This document shows positions 8,321 through 19,200 of a stretch of DNA of 64,000 bases, in pieces (positions within the stretch are counted from its first letter, which is position 1; the number at the start of each line of letters is the position of its first letter). The position numbers were made by a program, and so were the translations under genes. The notes below the pieces were generated by a model, which was given only the letters and a program-made list of their open reading frames with translations, did no database searches and was not told the DNA's origin. This DNA comes from Niastella populi (GTDB lineage: Bacteria; Bacteroidota; Bacteroidia; Chitinophagales; Chitinophagaceae): contig NZ_LWBP01000045.1 of the NCBI RefSeq assembly GCF_002078015.1, positions 124,001 to 188,000 on the forward strand, given 5' to 3'.

Positions 8321-9580
8321 TCAATATCCATACTTGTCCTTCCAGAAGTTTTTCAGGAATTTTCTCAGCTCATCTTCGCGGGCATTATGGCCGGGGTTGA
8401 AAAATTTACGGCCGGTAAGCGGCGGCGGCAAATATTCCTGGCTCGAAAAATTGCCTTCATAATCGTGCGAATATTTATATCCTTTACCGTAATCGAGTTT
8501 TTTCATGAGGCCGGTGGGCGCGTTGCGAATATGCAGGGGTACCGGCAGGTCGCCGTGCTGGCGAACGGCGGCAATGGCGTCGTTGATGGCAACATAGGAG
8601 GCATTGCTTTTAGGAGAAGTGGCCAGGTAAATGGCGCATTGCGATAATATAATGCGGGCTTCGGGATAACCTATTTTATTTACCGCCTCAAATGTGGCAT
8701 TGGCCATAACCAGGGCCGTGGGGTTGGCGTTGCCGATATCTTCACTGGCCAGTATCAACATACGGCGGGCGATGAATTTTACATCTTCGCCACCTTCGAT
8801 CATACGTGCCAGCCAGTATACGGCACCGTTTGGATCGCTGCCGCGCATGCTTTTTATAAATGCGGAAATGATATCGTAATGTTGTTCGCCGCTTTTATCG
8901 TATAAAGCAATGCGTTGCTGCGCAATTTCCATTACTGCGTCATCGGTGATAATGGCTGTTTGGCCCATGGTATCGACAACCAGCTCGAACAGGTTCAATA
9001 ATTTGCGTGCATCGCCGCCGGAAATGGTGATGAGGGCAGTCGTTTCTTTCAGCTCTATGTGTTTTTGTTGCAGCTGCGCATCTGCGGCCATGGCATGTTG
9101 CAGCAGGCCAACCAGGTTGTCTTCCTGTAATGGTTTCAATACATAAACCTGACAACGACTAAGCAGGGCGCTGTTCACTTCAAAGGAGGGGTTTTCGGTG
9201 GTGGCGCCTATCAGCGTAACGACACCTTTCTCTACGGCGCCCAGCAGCGCATCCTGTTGTCCTTTATTGAAACGGTGTATTTCATCGATGAACAAGATGG
9301 CGCGCTCTTTTTCTCTGGCCTCTGCAATTACCTCCCGTACTTCTTTTACCCCTGCGCTTATGGCGCTGAGCGTATAAAAGGGAACCTGTAAGGTGTGCGC
9401 TATAATATTGGCAATGGTGGTTTTTCCTGTGCCGGGCGGTCCCCATAAGATCATCGAGGGAACTTTGCCCTGCTCTATGGCTGTACGCAAAATGCTTCCT
9501 TTGCCGGTGAGGTGTTCCTGACCTGCCAGCTCATCCAATGTCGTTGGGCGTAACCGTTCTGCAAGTGGTGTTGCTTCCAT
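8321..9580 (-). CDS. rarA: Replication-associated recombination protein A (AAA+ ATPase)
   Basis: 419 residues from the ATG at 9580 (a TTG nine codons upstream is the alternative). RarA/MgsA/WRNIP1 family clamp-loader-like ATPase acting at stalled replication forks. [23 protein letters not shown] is the conserved opening. Walker A is GPPGTGKTT, Walker B is [20 protein letters not shown], and sensor 1 lies in [10 protein letters not shown]. The C-terminal tetramerisation domain has [19 protein letters not shown] and the [16 protein letters not shown] block. Identification is secure. Confidence 0.95.
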   Translation of the reverse strand: MEATPLAERLRPTTLDELAGQEHLTGKGSILRTAIEQGKVPSMILWGPPGTGKTTIANIIAHTLQVPFYTLSAISAGVKEVREVIAEAREKERAILFIDEIHRFNKGQQDALLGAVEKGVVTLIGATTENPSFEVNSALLSRCQVYVLKPLQEDNLVGLLQHAMAADAQLQQKHIELKETTALITISGGDARKLLNLFELVVDTMGQTAIITDDAVMEIAQQRIALYDKSGEQHYDIISAFIKSMRGSDPNGAVYWLARMIEGGEDVKFIARRMLILASEDIGNANPTALVMANATFEAVNKIGYPEARIILSQCAIYLATSPKSNASYVAINDAIAAVRQHGDLPVPLHIRNAPTGLMKKLDYGKGYKYSHDYEGNFSSQEYLPPPLTGRKFFNPGHNAREDELRKFLKNFWKDKYGY

Positions 9581-9648
9581 AATTATGGGAGGAAAAATGC
9601 TGCTCAAGTTAATGAAATTTTACCTGATGACTATTTGATCGGGCATCG

Positions 9649-10149
9649 TTACGGCTTTTGGTCGAACTGATCGTACCAGGTATTGAGCGTATTTTCATGA
9701 ATGAACCGCCGTAACCTGAACATGCCGGCCAGTGTAACAAGGTGTATTATGAAAATGAACCATGAGATCAGCAGGAGGCCCGTCATCATATACCAGGTAT
9801 AGCCTTTGCGCATTTCGGGATCAAAGACGAAGCGCACCATCCACCAGTCGTTCACCACGCGGGCAAACAGGAAGGCGACCAGTAAAAAGTTGATCAGGTA
9901 TAAAACGTTGAATATACGTTTTTGCTTATCAGATAAGGGCGTATCGGGATAATTATAGTTGAGGATCGACAAGCCGTGATAAACGAACATGAACACCGCG
10001 GTATAGGCAAGCATGTTTATGAAATACAACGCAGGGTTACTTCTGGAAAACAACATGCCTAAGGCCTGCATGCCCGAGAATGCCACCAGTATCAGCTGCA
10101 CAATGCACAACACCCTGAATACCTTCCATAAAACTGTGAATTCTTTCAT
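9649..10149 (-). CDS. Four-helix integral membrane protein of unknown function
   Basis: 166 residues with four hydrophobic segments: about 10-32, 42-60, 81-100 and 122-146. A short basic loop lies between the second and third (PDTPLSDKQKR), and the C-terminus is polar. The pattern resembles the DUF2975/DUF2871-like small membrane proteins of Bacteroidota, but I cannot name a family with confidence. It lies between aspS and rarA on the same strand, about 70 bp before the latter's start. Confidence 0.65.
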   Translation of the reverse strand: MKEFTVLWKVFRVLCIVQLILVAFSGMQALGMLFSRSNPALYFINMLAYTAVFMFVYHGLSILNYNYPDTPLSDKQKRIFNVLYLINFLLVAFLFARVVNDWWMVRFVFDPEMRKGYTWYMMTGLLLISWFIFIIHLVTLAGMFRLRRFIHENTLNTWYDQFDQKP

Positions 10150-10338
10150 CGGCTAAAATTAGCATTTTATACGAAGCTGTTTTCCTGTTGCAGACGTGCT
10201 TCGGCCCTTACTATTTTAACCAGCCGAAAACTGCCGGTTACCTGTATAGATATTGTAATTACCAGGTTTATCAGTGAAGAACGTTATAATCCCGACGGTC
10301 GCATTCGCTCTGGGATACAGAAAATTCTTCATAAAAGA

Positions 10339-10369
10339 AAAGGCCTCCTGGTTTAGTTGGGAGGCCTTT
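10339..10369 (-). terminator. Intrinsic terminator of aspS
   Basis: AAAGGCCTCC (10339-10348) and GGAGGCCTTT (10360-10369) form a 10-bp perfect stem. Read on the minus strand it is followed by TTCTTTTATG. It lies about 20 bp after the aspS stop. Confidence 0.8.
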
Positions 10370-10389
10370 AAAATTATTTAAAAAATAAT

Positions 10390-12216
10390 CTATTGCAAAT
10401 TCAACTTTATCTGTAATTCGTCGAATTGTTTTTGATCGATGGCGCTGGGGGCATCGAGCATTACATCGCGGCCGCTGTTGTTCTTGGGGAACGCAATAAA
10501 GTCGCGAATGCTTTCGCTGCCGCCTAAAATAGCGCACAAACGGTCGAACCCGAAGGCAATACCGCCGTGTGGTGGTGCGCCGTATTCAAACGCGCCCAGC
10601 AAAAAGCCGAATTTATGCAGTGCTTCTTCCTGGCTCATACCAAGGGCCGCAAACATTTTCTCCTGCAGGTCGCGCTGGAAGATCCGGATGGAACCGCCGC
10701 CGATCTCATTTCCATTCAGCACCATATCGTACGCATTTGCCTTGATGTTGGCATATGGGTGTTTCAGGTATTCGGCAGCATTGTCGATCACCGGGCTGTT
10801 TTTGATCATGATGTCGATATGATCGGGTTTCGGTGAAGTGAAAGGGTGGTGACGGGCTACCCAGCGGTTATCATCTTCGGCGTATTCGAACAGCGGGAAG
10901 TCGAGCACCCACAGTAATTTAAACTCATCTTTTTTACGCAGGCCAAGCCGTTCGCCCATTTCAAGACGCAGTTCGCTCATGGCTTTGCGGGTTCTTTCTT
11001 CTGCACCGGCCAGTATCAGCACCAGGTCGCCGGCTTTGGCGCCGGCTGCATCGGCTATGGCTTTCAGTTTATCTTCTGTAAAGAATTTATCTACGCTGCT
11101 TTTATAGGTGCCATCAGTATTGCATTTTATAAATACCAGCCCCTGCATTCCTATCTGCGGGCGTTTTACCCACTCCGTAAGTTCGTCGGTTTGTTTGCGG
11201 GTGTATTCTGAACATCCGGGCACGGCAATGGCCAGCACGGTTTCCGCTTCTTTGAAAACTTTAAAGTCGGAACCGGCGATGAGGTCACCAGTAGCCGGTA
11301 GTTTACCGTCTTTGGTAAAGGCCGATTTTATATTGAGCAACTGCATGCCGAAGCGAATGTCGGGTTTGTCGTTACCAAACTGCCACATGGCTTCTTCCCA
11401 GCTCATGCGTTGTACTTTTTCGGTAACCTCTATACCTTTCACCGCTTTGAAAATATGTTTTACCATGCCTTCGAACATGTTCAGGATGTCTTCCTGTTCA
11501 ACAAAGGCCATTTCACAATCTATCTGGGTGAATTCCGGCTGGCGGTCGGCCCGCAGGTCCTCATCGCGGAAACATTTTACAACCTGGTAGTAACGGTCGT
11601 ACCCGCTCACCATCAGCAATTGTTTAAATGTTTGCGGCGATTGCGGCAATGCATAGAACTGACCGGGGTTCATGCGGGAAGGAACTACAAAGTCGCGGGC
11701 GCCTTCGGGTGTTGATTTAATAAGGAAAGGCGTTTCGATATCCATAAAATGGTTATCGTGCAGGTAATTGCGGGCTGCGCGGTTAACGGAATACCGCAGC
11801 TCCAGGTTTTTCTTCACCAGGTTCCGGCGCAGATCGAGATAGCGGTATTTCATGCGCAGGTCATCGCCGCCATCGGTATCGTCCTGGATGGTAAAGGGCG
11901 GTGTTACCGATTTATTAAGAATGGAAAACGAGGTTATTTTGATCTCGATATCGCCGGTTGGCAGGTTGGGATTCTTATTACTGCGTTCGCTCACCACACC
12001 TGTGGCCTGCAGTACGAATTCGCGGCCCAGGGGCTGCTGATCGAGCTGACTGTTCAATTCTTCCCCCAATAACAACTGGGTAATGCCATAACGGTCTCTC
12101 AGGTCAATAAACGTAATACTGCCAAATTTTCTAATGGTTTGCACCCAGCCGGCAAGCGTTACCTGCTGCCCGGTTTGTGCTATCCGTAATTCTCCACAGG
12201 TATGAGTTCTGTACAT
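10390..12216 (-). CDS. aspS: Aspartate--tRNA ligase
   Basis: 608 residues, the bacterial type. An N-terminal OB-fold anticodon-binding domain (about 1-130; [22 protein letters not shown]) is followed by a class II catalytic core interrupted by the bacterial GAD insertion (about 300-420). Motif 2 is [18 protein letters not shown] and motif 3 is GIAFGFDRL. It charges tRNA-Asp in the cytoplasm. The ATG at 12216 starts [11 protein letters not shown] as in orthologues. A consensus promoter lies upstream at 12285-12316 and a terminator directly downstream, so the gene is probably a single transcription unit. Confidence 0.97.
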   Translation of the reverse strand: MYRTHTCGELRIAQTGQQVTLAGWVQTIRKFGSITFIDLRDRYGITQLLLGEELNSQLDQQPLGREFVLQATGVVSERSNKNPNLPTGDIEIKITSFSILNKSVTPPFTIQDDTDGGDDLRMKYRYLDLRRNLVKKNLELRYSVNRAARNYLHDNHFMDIETPFLIKSTPEGARDFVVPSRMNPGQFYALPQSPQTFKQLLMVSGYDRYYQVVKCFRDEDLRADRQPEFTQIDCEMAFVEQEDILNMFEGMVKHIFKAVKGIEVTEKVQRMSWEEAMWQFGNDKPDIRFGMQLLNIKSAFTKDGKLPATGDLIAGSDFKVFKEAETVLAIAVPGCSEYTRKQTDELTEWVKRPQIGMQGLVFIKCNTDGTYKSSVDKFFTEDKLKAIADAAGAKAGDLVLILAGAEERTRKAMSELRLEMGERLGLRKKDEFKLLWVLDFPLFEYAEDDNRWVARHHPFTSPKPDHIDIMIKNSPVIDNAAEYLKHPYANIKANAYDMVLNGNEIGGGSIRIFQRDLQEKMFAALGMSQEEALHKFGFLLGAFEYGAPPHGGIAFGFDRLCAILGGSESIRDFIAFPKNNSGRDVMLDAPSAIDQKQFDELQIKLNLQ

Positions 12217-12532
12217 TCCTATAATGTTTTAATAATCTGATAAGCTAACGAGTGTTATAAGGTCCCCGCCCGCTGCGAGGGAGGCAAAGGTAATTCAAAA
12301 CGGGTATGCTTTCAAAGCAGGGGAAGGGCGGTGGAACATTTTCCAGCACATTGATAATCAGATTCCCGTTCCGCTACCTGTGCGGGCATTCTGTTTTTGG
12401 CATTTTATTTAGGTAATTTTTTTTATTTTTCTGACCAGATGTTATTGTTTTGCAGCGTCTAAGAGCGGAAAACAGGTAAAAGAACTGAACAGACGGGTAA
12501 CAAAAACAATAGCTCAAGTACCAATATCATAT
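12217..12532. other. 316-bp divergent intergenic region
   Basis: This region separates aspS (minus) from the first MtfA-like gene (plus). Apart from the aspS promoter I see no ORF, RNA-like structure or array. The right half is AT-rich and should hold the promoter of the peptidase gene, but I could not find a clean TTTG / TAnnTTTG pair. Confidence 0.5.
12285..12316 (-). promoter_or_regulatory. Bacteroidota-type promoter of aspS
   Basis: Minus strand: -33 TTTG (12316-12313) and -7 TACCTTTG (12292-12285) with a 20-bp spacer, an exact match to TTTG / TAnnTTTG. The leader would be about 60 bases. Confidence 0.65.
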
Positions 12533-13360
12533 ATGGGATCCGGAATTATTTTTTGTCTGATTGTAGCGGTAGCAGGTGGGTTTGCCTTTGCCAGATACCT
12601 GCGCGACAGGTACCTCGCCCAGCGGGTGAAGGAACTGTACGATGCCAAACATACCGCGTACGATGCCATCTTACAACAATATATTCCCTATTACCGTCAT
12701 CTCGATGCCGTACAAAAAGACCGCTTCCTGAAGCGCACCCTCATATTCAAGGCCACCAAACATTTTGAGTTTATTGAAATGAAGGAGGAAGAGCATATGT
12801 CGCTGCTGATAAGTGCCGCGGCGGTGCAGCTCACTTTTGGTTTGCGGCATTTTCTGATGGACCATTTTCACAAGATCTATGTAATGAAACGGGCCTATCA
12901 TTTTGGGTTGTTGAGTGTGCCTTTTCAGGGGCATGTGAGCGAAGACGGCATCTACCTGTCGTGGAATAATTTTTTAAATTCTTTTGCCAATTACACCGAC
13001 GGCGACAATGTGGGGTTGCACGAAATGGCGCATGCACTGGCATATGTAAATTTTCCTGAACATGAACATGACGGCGAGGATGAAGTTTTCCAATACCGCT
13101 GGTTCAAGACCTTTACCGGCATTGGCCGCGAGGTTTTCAACCGCATGCAGGCAGGAGAAATGAACTTGCTGGGAAGTTATGCTGCCACCAACTACCAGGA
13201 GTTCTGGGCGGTATGTGTGGAGAACTTTTTTGAACGGCCTGAAGCGTTTAAGCTACAACTACCTGAATTATACAATGCTATATGCAAATTGTTGAACCAG
13301 GACCTGTTAAAGCCGGGAATTTTTCTGGAAGCCGTTTTCGACGATTACAGTCAATACTAA
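12533..13360 (+). CDS. MtfA-like zinc-dependent peptidase (M90 family), copy 1
   Basis: 275 residues. One N-terminal transmembrane segment (about 3-20) is followed by a cytoplasmic or membrane-attached peptidase domain. The zinc site HEMAHALAY starts at His163. The third ligand is expected in the later NYQEFWAVCVENFFE block, where MtfA proteins carry a conserved glutamate. In Escherichia coli MtfA is an aminopeptidase that binds the repressor Mlc; no Mlc or PTS gene is seen here, so that role is not implied. A second, clearly related copy follows about 210 bp downstream. Confidence 0.82.
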   Translation: MGSGIIFCLIVAVAGGFAFARYLRDRYLAQRVKELYDAKHTAYDAILQQYIPYYRHLDAVQKDRFLKRTLIFKATKHFEFIEMKEEEHMSLLISAAAVQLTFGLRHFLMDHFHKIYVMKRAYHFGLLSVPFQGHVSEDGIYLSWNNFLNSFANYTDGDNVGLHEMAHALAYVNFPEHEHDGEDEVFQYRWFKTFTGIGREVFNRMQAGEMNLLGSYAATNYQEFWAVCVENFFERPEAFKLQLPELYNAICKLLNQDLLKPGIFLEAVFDDYSQY

Positions 13361-13568
13361 CGGAAATATAATTTTACAGGCAGGCTCTTTCTTTTTTAAA
13401 ATTTTCTTTATATTTTGTAGCCGTATTGAACTCTCTAATGATCACCACCCTTTAATTTATCTCCCCCAGGATCCCTGAAAGCCGGAAATAGATCCATCTT
13501 CTCTTTTGAAAACCATAGTTTCTGTTGATCTGATCCCGTACCAGTCAATTACGAAAAAACAGAGCATT

Positions 13569-14369
13569 ATGGAGATTTTGATCATTTTTCTGGTGGTCTT
13601 CGGCATTATCGTATTGCAGAATCCTGTGATCAAATGTTACAACTACCTGTATGAAAGAAGGCAGTACAAATTATTTCTTGGGCAGGAAACCATTTATCAC
13701 ACCATCGTTTCGCAACACCTGAGGTATTACAACAGGCTGAATACCGAAAACCAGCACAAATTCCTGTTCAGGACTTACCTTTTCAGAAAAGCAAAAAAAT
13801 TCCATTACATAGAAGTGGAAGAATCTGCCGAAAAGCCCATTCTCATCAGTGCAACTGCGGTGCAGTTGACCTTTGGCCTTGAAAAATACCAGTTCAACTT
13901 TTTTAAGGATATCTATGTGCTGAAACACGACTATCATTACGGTTTTTACTCGCGTCCTTTCGAGGGGCATGTTGATCACAGCGGTATTTATTTATCGTGG
14001 GATAAATTCATAAAGGGATTGAGCGGGCTAACGCCAAACTGCAACATGGGGCTGCATGAAATGGGGCACGCGCTGGCGTATGTAAACTTTATTACCCAAA
14101 CAGAGGAAGACAAACATTTCAAAAAAGAATGGATGAATTTTTCAAAACTGGCCCGCCCCATTTTTGAGAACATGCGTCAGGGAGCAAAAAACCTGCTCGA
14201 CAATTATGCTGCTACAAACTACCAGGAGTTCTGGGCGGTAAGTGTGGAAACCTTTTTTGAGAATTCGGTTCGTATGCGTCATGAAATGCCCGAATTATAC
14301 AGCGCCATGTGCGCCCTGTTGCGCCAGGACCCGATTGAAATTGCAAACATCAACAAACTGGCCGCCTGA
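13569..14369 (+). CDS. MtfA-like zinc-dependent peptidase (M90 family), copy 2
   Basis: 266 residues from the ATG at 13569; the frame is open to a TTG at 13506, but the ATG directly precedes the membrane segment EILIIFLVVFGIIVLQNPVI. The layout is the same as copy 1: one N-terminal helix, RxLFRxxKxFxxIEVEE, ISATAVQLTFGL, EGHVDHSGIYLSWD, zinc motif HEMGHALAYVNF and the NYQEFWAVSVETFFE block. The two are diverged tandem duplicates, conserved around the active site and free elsewhere, which suggests both are active enzymes with different partners (inference). Confidence 0.82.
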   Translation: MEILIIFLVVFGIIVLQNPVIKCYNYLYERRQYKLFLGQETIYHTIVSQHLRYYNRLNTENQHKFLFRTYLFRKAKKFHYIEVEESAEKPILISATAVQLTFGLEKYQFNFFKDIYVLKHDYHYGFYSRPFEGHVDHSGIYLSWDKFIKGLSGLTPNCNMGLHEMGHALAYVNFITQTEEDKHFKKEWMNFSKLARPIFENMRQGAKNLLDNYAATNYQEFWAVSVETFFENSVRMRHEMPELYSAMCALLRQDPIEIANINKLAA

Positions 14370-14504
14370 TGCACTATTTTACTTTTTTAGCCTGATATGA
14401 GTTTTGTGTTTTAAAGTGTCGGATGTGGACGTAAGAACTTTTGCATCCGGCATTTTTTTTTGTATTACCTTCTATTATGCATTTCATTTAAACATCCCCG
14501 ATCA

Positions 14505-14930
14505 TCAGGAGCCTTTTTCAACCGGTACCGGTTTGGCAACGGCTGTTTGTGCAGCCGCTTCTTTCTTTTTATTTAATGGCGAGTAAATAAGGTAGTAATA
14601 GATCAGCACTACCAGGCCAAGAGAAAATGGGATAAGGCAATAAGGTTTTACCTGTTCATCCACACCCAAAAATTCAGCGATCATCCACATCGAGTTGGCG
14701 CTTATCCATAGGGCGATGGCAATATTATGGGTAAGCTCGGCCACAATATGCCGGGTACGCCAGGCGATAAAAATGGCAATGGCCAGTGTTGGAAAGATCA
14801 TGGCGATGCCCAGCGTTTTATAGATCATACACCAGCAAATATCTTTCACCAGCCAGAACAGGATATGCAGATTCTCCATTTTCCGGAATTTGGCGGGTAT
14901 AACATACAGATCTTTTGATTCCTGATCCAC
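14505..14930 (-). CDS. Small multi-spanning membrane protein of unknown function
   Basis: 141 residues. There are hydrophobic segments at about 24-40, 41-57, 66-88 and 95-114, and a soluble Lys/Ala/Val-rich tail. The start used is a GTG at 14930, giving DQESKDLYVIPAKFRKMENLHILFWLVKD; an ATG at 14879 (MENLHILFW) is also possible. I have the impression of a conserved Bacteroidota membrane family but cannot name it. It lies downstream of the oxidase gene on the same strand, behind a repeat-rich spacer. Confidence 0.55.
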   Translation of the reverse strand: MDQESKDLYVIPAKFRKMENLHILFWLVKDICWCMIYKTLGIAMIFPTLAIAIFIAWRTRHIVAELTHNIAIALWISANSMWMIAEFLGVDEQVKPYCLIPFSLGLVVLIYYYLIYSPLNKKKEAAAQTAVAKPVPVEKGS

Positions 14931-14967
14931 GGGGTTTGATTTTATAATTTGAAGTTGCCCGCCTACG

Positions 14968-15015
14968 GCTTCAGCGAGCGGGCGATGCTCGCCTTCGCTA
15001 AAGCTTCAGCGAGCG
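14968..15015. repeat. Direct repeat with internal hairpin
   Basis: GCTTCAGCGAGCG occurs at 14968-14980 and 15003-15015. Between them GGCGA tgc TCGCC (14981-14993), flanked by AGCGA/TCGCT, makes a bulged hairpin. It lies directly after the stop of the oxidase gene (15029) and may act as its terminator, though no T run is visible. Confidence 0.55.
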
Positions 15016-15028
15016 ATGCAAAAATAAA

Positions 15029-16084
15029 TTATTTCGATAATACCCGTTTAAATCGCAGGATATCGGCTTCCGGCTGCAATGGCGTCTGGTGCTGAATATG
15101 TTGCACCAGTTGCGGTGCAAAAAATGGCGCCAGGGAGCAGCCCTTGGTACCCATTCCATTGAAGATGCCAATGGCCGGCTGTGCCGGGTGAAAGCCTATA
15201 AATGGCCGCCGCTCGATGGTGGCGGGGCGAACAGCCGCCGTATGTTCAAGCAAACGGATGGGCGCTTTGATCCAGTGTTTTAAAACAGCCATCGTTCTTT
15301 CACGAAAAGCCTCCGTTGGGGCATCGCTTGCAAAATCCCATTCATATGAAGAGCCCACCCAGAAAATATTATCGCGCCACGGCACCCAGTTAATGCCTTT
15401 TTTGAAGATGTTGTTTGCGGGCATATCGTTCGCTTCTATCAGCAGCACTTCGCCCTTGTTGGGTGCAAAAGGCAGATTGCTGAACCAGGGACTGCTGAAC
15501 GAAGCAATACCATCGCAAAAGATAATGCGTTGAGCAGTGATGTCTTTATATTGTACTTTACCTGGCAAAACCTGCAGTTGACTATGATCGAATCTTTCTT
15601 CAAGCAAATTGTTTGCGGCTATCAGTAAGCGGCGATAAGCAGGTAAAAGCGCCGGCAGGTTTACCAGGTAACAGGGTGTAATGGCGCCAAACCCGAAATC
15701 ATAATTGAAATGGTTTTGCCAGGCGCGGGCATCACCGGGCATGGATAAATACTGCGTGTCTTCCGAGTAACGCTTTTCAAAGGCCAGCTTCATTTGGGGC
15801 GTTGGAAAGAAGTCGATAATATCTTTTTGTTCAATGGCCGTAACCTGTAGCTGGTTACCCAGGTCGGTATATTGCTGCCAGGCAAATGGCATTACTTCAT
15901 CTATCATCCAGGTTTTTACAATACGCCTGCCGGTAACGGGGTTTATAATACCTGCCGCTACTTTCGACGCCGCGCCCGGGTTATTGTCATCGATCACAAG
16001 AAACGAAAATCCCGCCTTTTGCAACTCGCGGCTCAGGAACGTTCCGCAAATACCTTGTCCTATTAGTAAGATATCAACATGCAT
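15029..16084 (-). CDS. FAD-dependent oxidoreductase, DadA/D-amino-acid oxidase family
   Basis: 351 residues. The N-terminal Rossmann motif VDILLIGQGICGTFLSRELQKAGF followed by the acidic IDDNN end of strand two binds FAD. AASKVAAGIINPVTGRRIVKTW is the conserved DAO-family segment near the flavin. The C-terminal TIERRPFIGFHP and GIFNGMGTKGCSLAP complete the FAD site. Members oxidise glycine or D-amino acids or modify tRNA uridine; which applies here cannot be told from sequence alone. The ATG at 16084 is well supported by the Rossmann start. Confidence 0.82.
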   Translation of the reverse strand: MHVDILLIGQGICGTFLSRELQKAGFSFLVIDDNNPGAASKVAAGIINPVTGRRIVKTWMIDEVMPFAWQQYTDLGNQLQVTAIEQKDIIDFFPTPQMKLAFEKRYSEDTQYLSMPGDARAWQNHFNYDFGFGAITPCYLVNLPALLPAYRRLLIAANNLLEERFDHSQLQVLPGKVQYKDITAQRIIFCDGIASFSSPWFSNLPFAPNKGEVLLIEANDMPANNIFKKGINWVPWRDNIFWVGSSYEWDFASDAPTEAFRERTMAVLKHWIKAPIRLLEHTAAVRPATIERRPFIGFHPAQPAIGIFNGMGTKGCSLAPFFAPQLVQHIQHQTPLQPEADILRFKRVLSK

Positions 16085-16121
16085 ACTGCGAAAATACGGG
16101 GAGAAATTTTAAGAATACGCC

Positions 16122-16172
16122 AAGGTGTGCCACACTTGCTTTCAACGATACCAGGAAAGTGTGGCACACCTT
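16122..16172. repeat. Dispersed palindrome, copy C (longest stem)
   Basis: AAGGTGTGCCACACTT (16122-16137) and AAGTGTGGCACACCTT (16157-16172) form a 16-bp perfect stem with a 19-base loop. It lies between the oxidase gene and the terminator of the alpha-2-macroglobulin gene. Confidence 0.9.
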
Positions 16173-16193
16173 CCTAACCGGAAACGGCTTCTA

Positions 16194-16225
16194 AAAGAAA
16201 GGGCTGCACCAACGTGATGCAGCCC
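16194..16225 (-). terminator. Intrinsic terminator of the alpha-2-macroglobulin gene
   Basis: GGGCTGCA (16201-16208) and TGCAGCCC (16218-16225) form a perfect 8-bp stem. On the minus strand it is followed by TTTCTTTTAG. Confidence 0.8.
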
Positions 16226-16253
16226 CAGGTATAACTTTGAGTATGTAATACGA

Positions 16254-19200
16254 TCACTCCACTTTCACATTTACACCTTCACTGTGGCTGGTAAATTCAG
16301 GGGCATACATACATTGAATGGTAGTAATGCCATTGCTGAACGTACCGGTGTGTGTTACGAACAGGGGATATTCAAAAACGTATGTTCCTTTAGGTAACTG
16401 GCCAAAGAAGAAGTTGGTACTTGCATCTTTGGTTGTTTCGTAGTAACCCAGTCCGCCCTGCCATTTGTACTGGCTGATCACATTTACCGGTTCCATACAG
16501 GCGGCACGCATATCTTTCATGTGCACATACTCCATGGTGCGGTCGACCCGCAGCTCTATACGCACTTTTACTTTATCGCCCACTTTAATGGCATCGCCTT
16601 CATTGATGGGTTGTAAAACGGGACCGCGATCGGTGTTCTTTTCAATGAACAGTTTTTTCGTTAACTGTAAGGGAGTGGCGGCAGGGGTAATTTTATCGAG
16701 GTTCTCGAAATACTGCCAGTAAACGGCGCCCCATGAAGCGGAGGCATTTCCTTCAGCATTAGGAGAAGAAACGGTTACTTTGATGTTGCCCATCTCCGGC
16801 TTTATCTGTTTCTCATCGAACACTTTTTTGAAATAACCTGTGCCGGCTTCCTGTTGCTGGTCGTTGCTGCGCACAGTGGTATTGCCAAGCTCGATGGTGA
16901 TCTCAGGCGTGCTGGCCAGCAGATCAGTACCCTGTAACAGCAGGGCATAACAGGCGTCGGCCGTTGCTTTGGTGGTTCTCCAGTCCTGGGTTTGCTTTTG
17001 TTTCAGCAACCACAATTTCATGTCATTTACTGCTGCAATGTCAGCTGTTACTTCGCTAAAGGTTTCAATCAGTAATGACTGCGCTTCAATGGGATGCTGG
17101 TACCAGTAATAACCACCGGTGAATTCCTTCCAGTACATGCCCATTTCCTCATTGGTAAGGGCATTCTCTTTTATTGATCTCACTATGTTCTTTGCCGTTT
17201 GTACATCGCCGGTGCGGAACAGCGATAAAGCGATCATGCCCTGCATATAACGGCTTTGCTTCAACCAGCTTTTTTGTGATTGCGAGCGATAATAATTATA
17301 CGCTTTGAACACACCGCCCGGTACACTGTACTCGGGGAAGAAGCTGCGCATGTAAAGGTATTGAACATGCAGCGGGCTTATATAATCGTTAACAGGAAGC
17401 TTTTTATTATGCTTCAGCATTTCTTCATAATCTTCTTTTATCCGTGCATCGAGATAAGGGATCGCTTTTTTAATGAGCTCATCCTGAATGTCGTTCTTAG
17501 GCAATGCCTTTAACTTCTTCAAATGGCCGATACCGGTTAAAATGTATTGGGTTATATAGCGGTCATCGGGCCCGCCTTTGAACCATACAAAACCGCCGTT
17601 GCTGCTTTGCATTTCCTGCAGTTTCGCCATCCATTTGCTTAGTTCATTGCTCATCCGCACCAGGTCGAACAACAACGCAATATTCTTTTTTTGCTGCGCT
17701 TCATTTTTAGCCTGCAATACCCAGGGGGTTTCCTGCAGCAGCACTGATTTCAGCTCCTCGTTCTTTTGCAGGTTGCTCAGCAATGCTGAACTATCTGCAT
17801 TTTTCCAGCGTTCAAATACCTGTTTTATTTTGGGTGAAGCGTTGGCGATGGTGCTGGCCAGTGCATTGGCATAATACCGGTTGAACACCTGTTCAGCGCA
17901 GTCATAGGGGTATTCCATCAGGTATGGTAAGGCCTGTACCGCATACCAGGCCGGGTTCGAAGTGTATTCAACAGTAAGTGCGTGGTGGTTCAGGGTTTCA
18001 CTGCTGCCGCTGTTCACCAGTTTGTCGAAGGTGAAAGTTTTTGTTGTGTTACCGCGAACGGGCAGGGGCAGGCTTTCGGTCACCAACATGCGGTTGCTTA
18101 CCACCGGCAGCATGGCTTCTTCACCATCGCTGATGTTACCTGCTTTGGCAACTATGCGGTAGGTAACCGGTTTATTATACTGATAAGGAATTTCAATACT
18201 GAAGGTAACGGGAACGCTTTGTTTGGCCGGTACGGTGAAGAACTGGTTTGGCATTACGTTTTTAAACCAGCCATCAACCGGTTGATTGGTAGTAGCATCG
18301 ATCAGCAGCAATTGCACCTGGCCGGTAATTTCCTTATCGGTGAGGTTGGCAATTTTAGCGCTGAAGTTCATGCGGTCGCCTTCTCGCAAAAAGCGGGGGG
18401 CATTGGGTTGCACCATCAGGTCTTTTTGCGTAACGATCGTTTTTTCACTGTAACCAAGGGAAAGATCTTTGGTATGGGCCATGCTCATCCATTTCCATTG
18501 CGTTACCGCTTCGGGCATGGTGAAAGAGAATTCAATATTGCCATCGGCATCGGTATGCAGATGGGGGAAGAAGAAGGCGGTTTCATTGAAGTTCTTACGT
18601 ATTTGTACGGCGGCATCCTGGGTGGGCTGTTGCTTTGGAACCTTCACGCCATCAGCGTTCATTTCGCCTTGTTGGGTAAATGCTGCCTCGTCTTTCGATA
18701 GGTTTCCCTGCAATGCTGCATCAAGCTTTTTTTCGCTAACAGCGCCTGCCGCCAGCTCTTCCCTCATGGCAGCGGGTGCAGGTGCGGCTTCGGCGGCTAC
18801 AATGCCCGCAACTCTTCCTCTGGCTAATAAGTTAAACCTGGTTTGATTAGATGTAAACGGCAAACCCAGCTCATCGTACACCTTGTGCACATAGGTATAC
18901 CCGCCGTTGTTGTTGTATTTTTCCAGTGATTGCACGGCCCTGAAGTTGTAGGTGCCATTCCAATTGGGCCCGGTTGTAAGGTGCTGCCACAATGACGGCT
19001 TAGCCCATTCCTGTTTTTTGAACTGGTCGAGCGATGCATCGTACATGGCGGTGAGTAATTCGGCCGCTACCTTGTCGCCTTTCTGTCCGCTTATTTTCAC
19101 TTTCCATTTCTCTTCACTGCCGGGCAGGGTTTTGTCGCGGAAAGTTTCGTAGGCGATGTGCAGCTCTTTATTGGTATAGGGAACCGCAAAGGTGAGGTTA

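Noticed and set aside
17982-18701. 239-codon plus-strand ORF inside the alpha-2-macroglobulin gene
   Set aside because: It lies fully antisense to a well-supported gene and has no recognisable domain.
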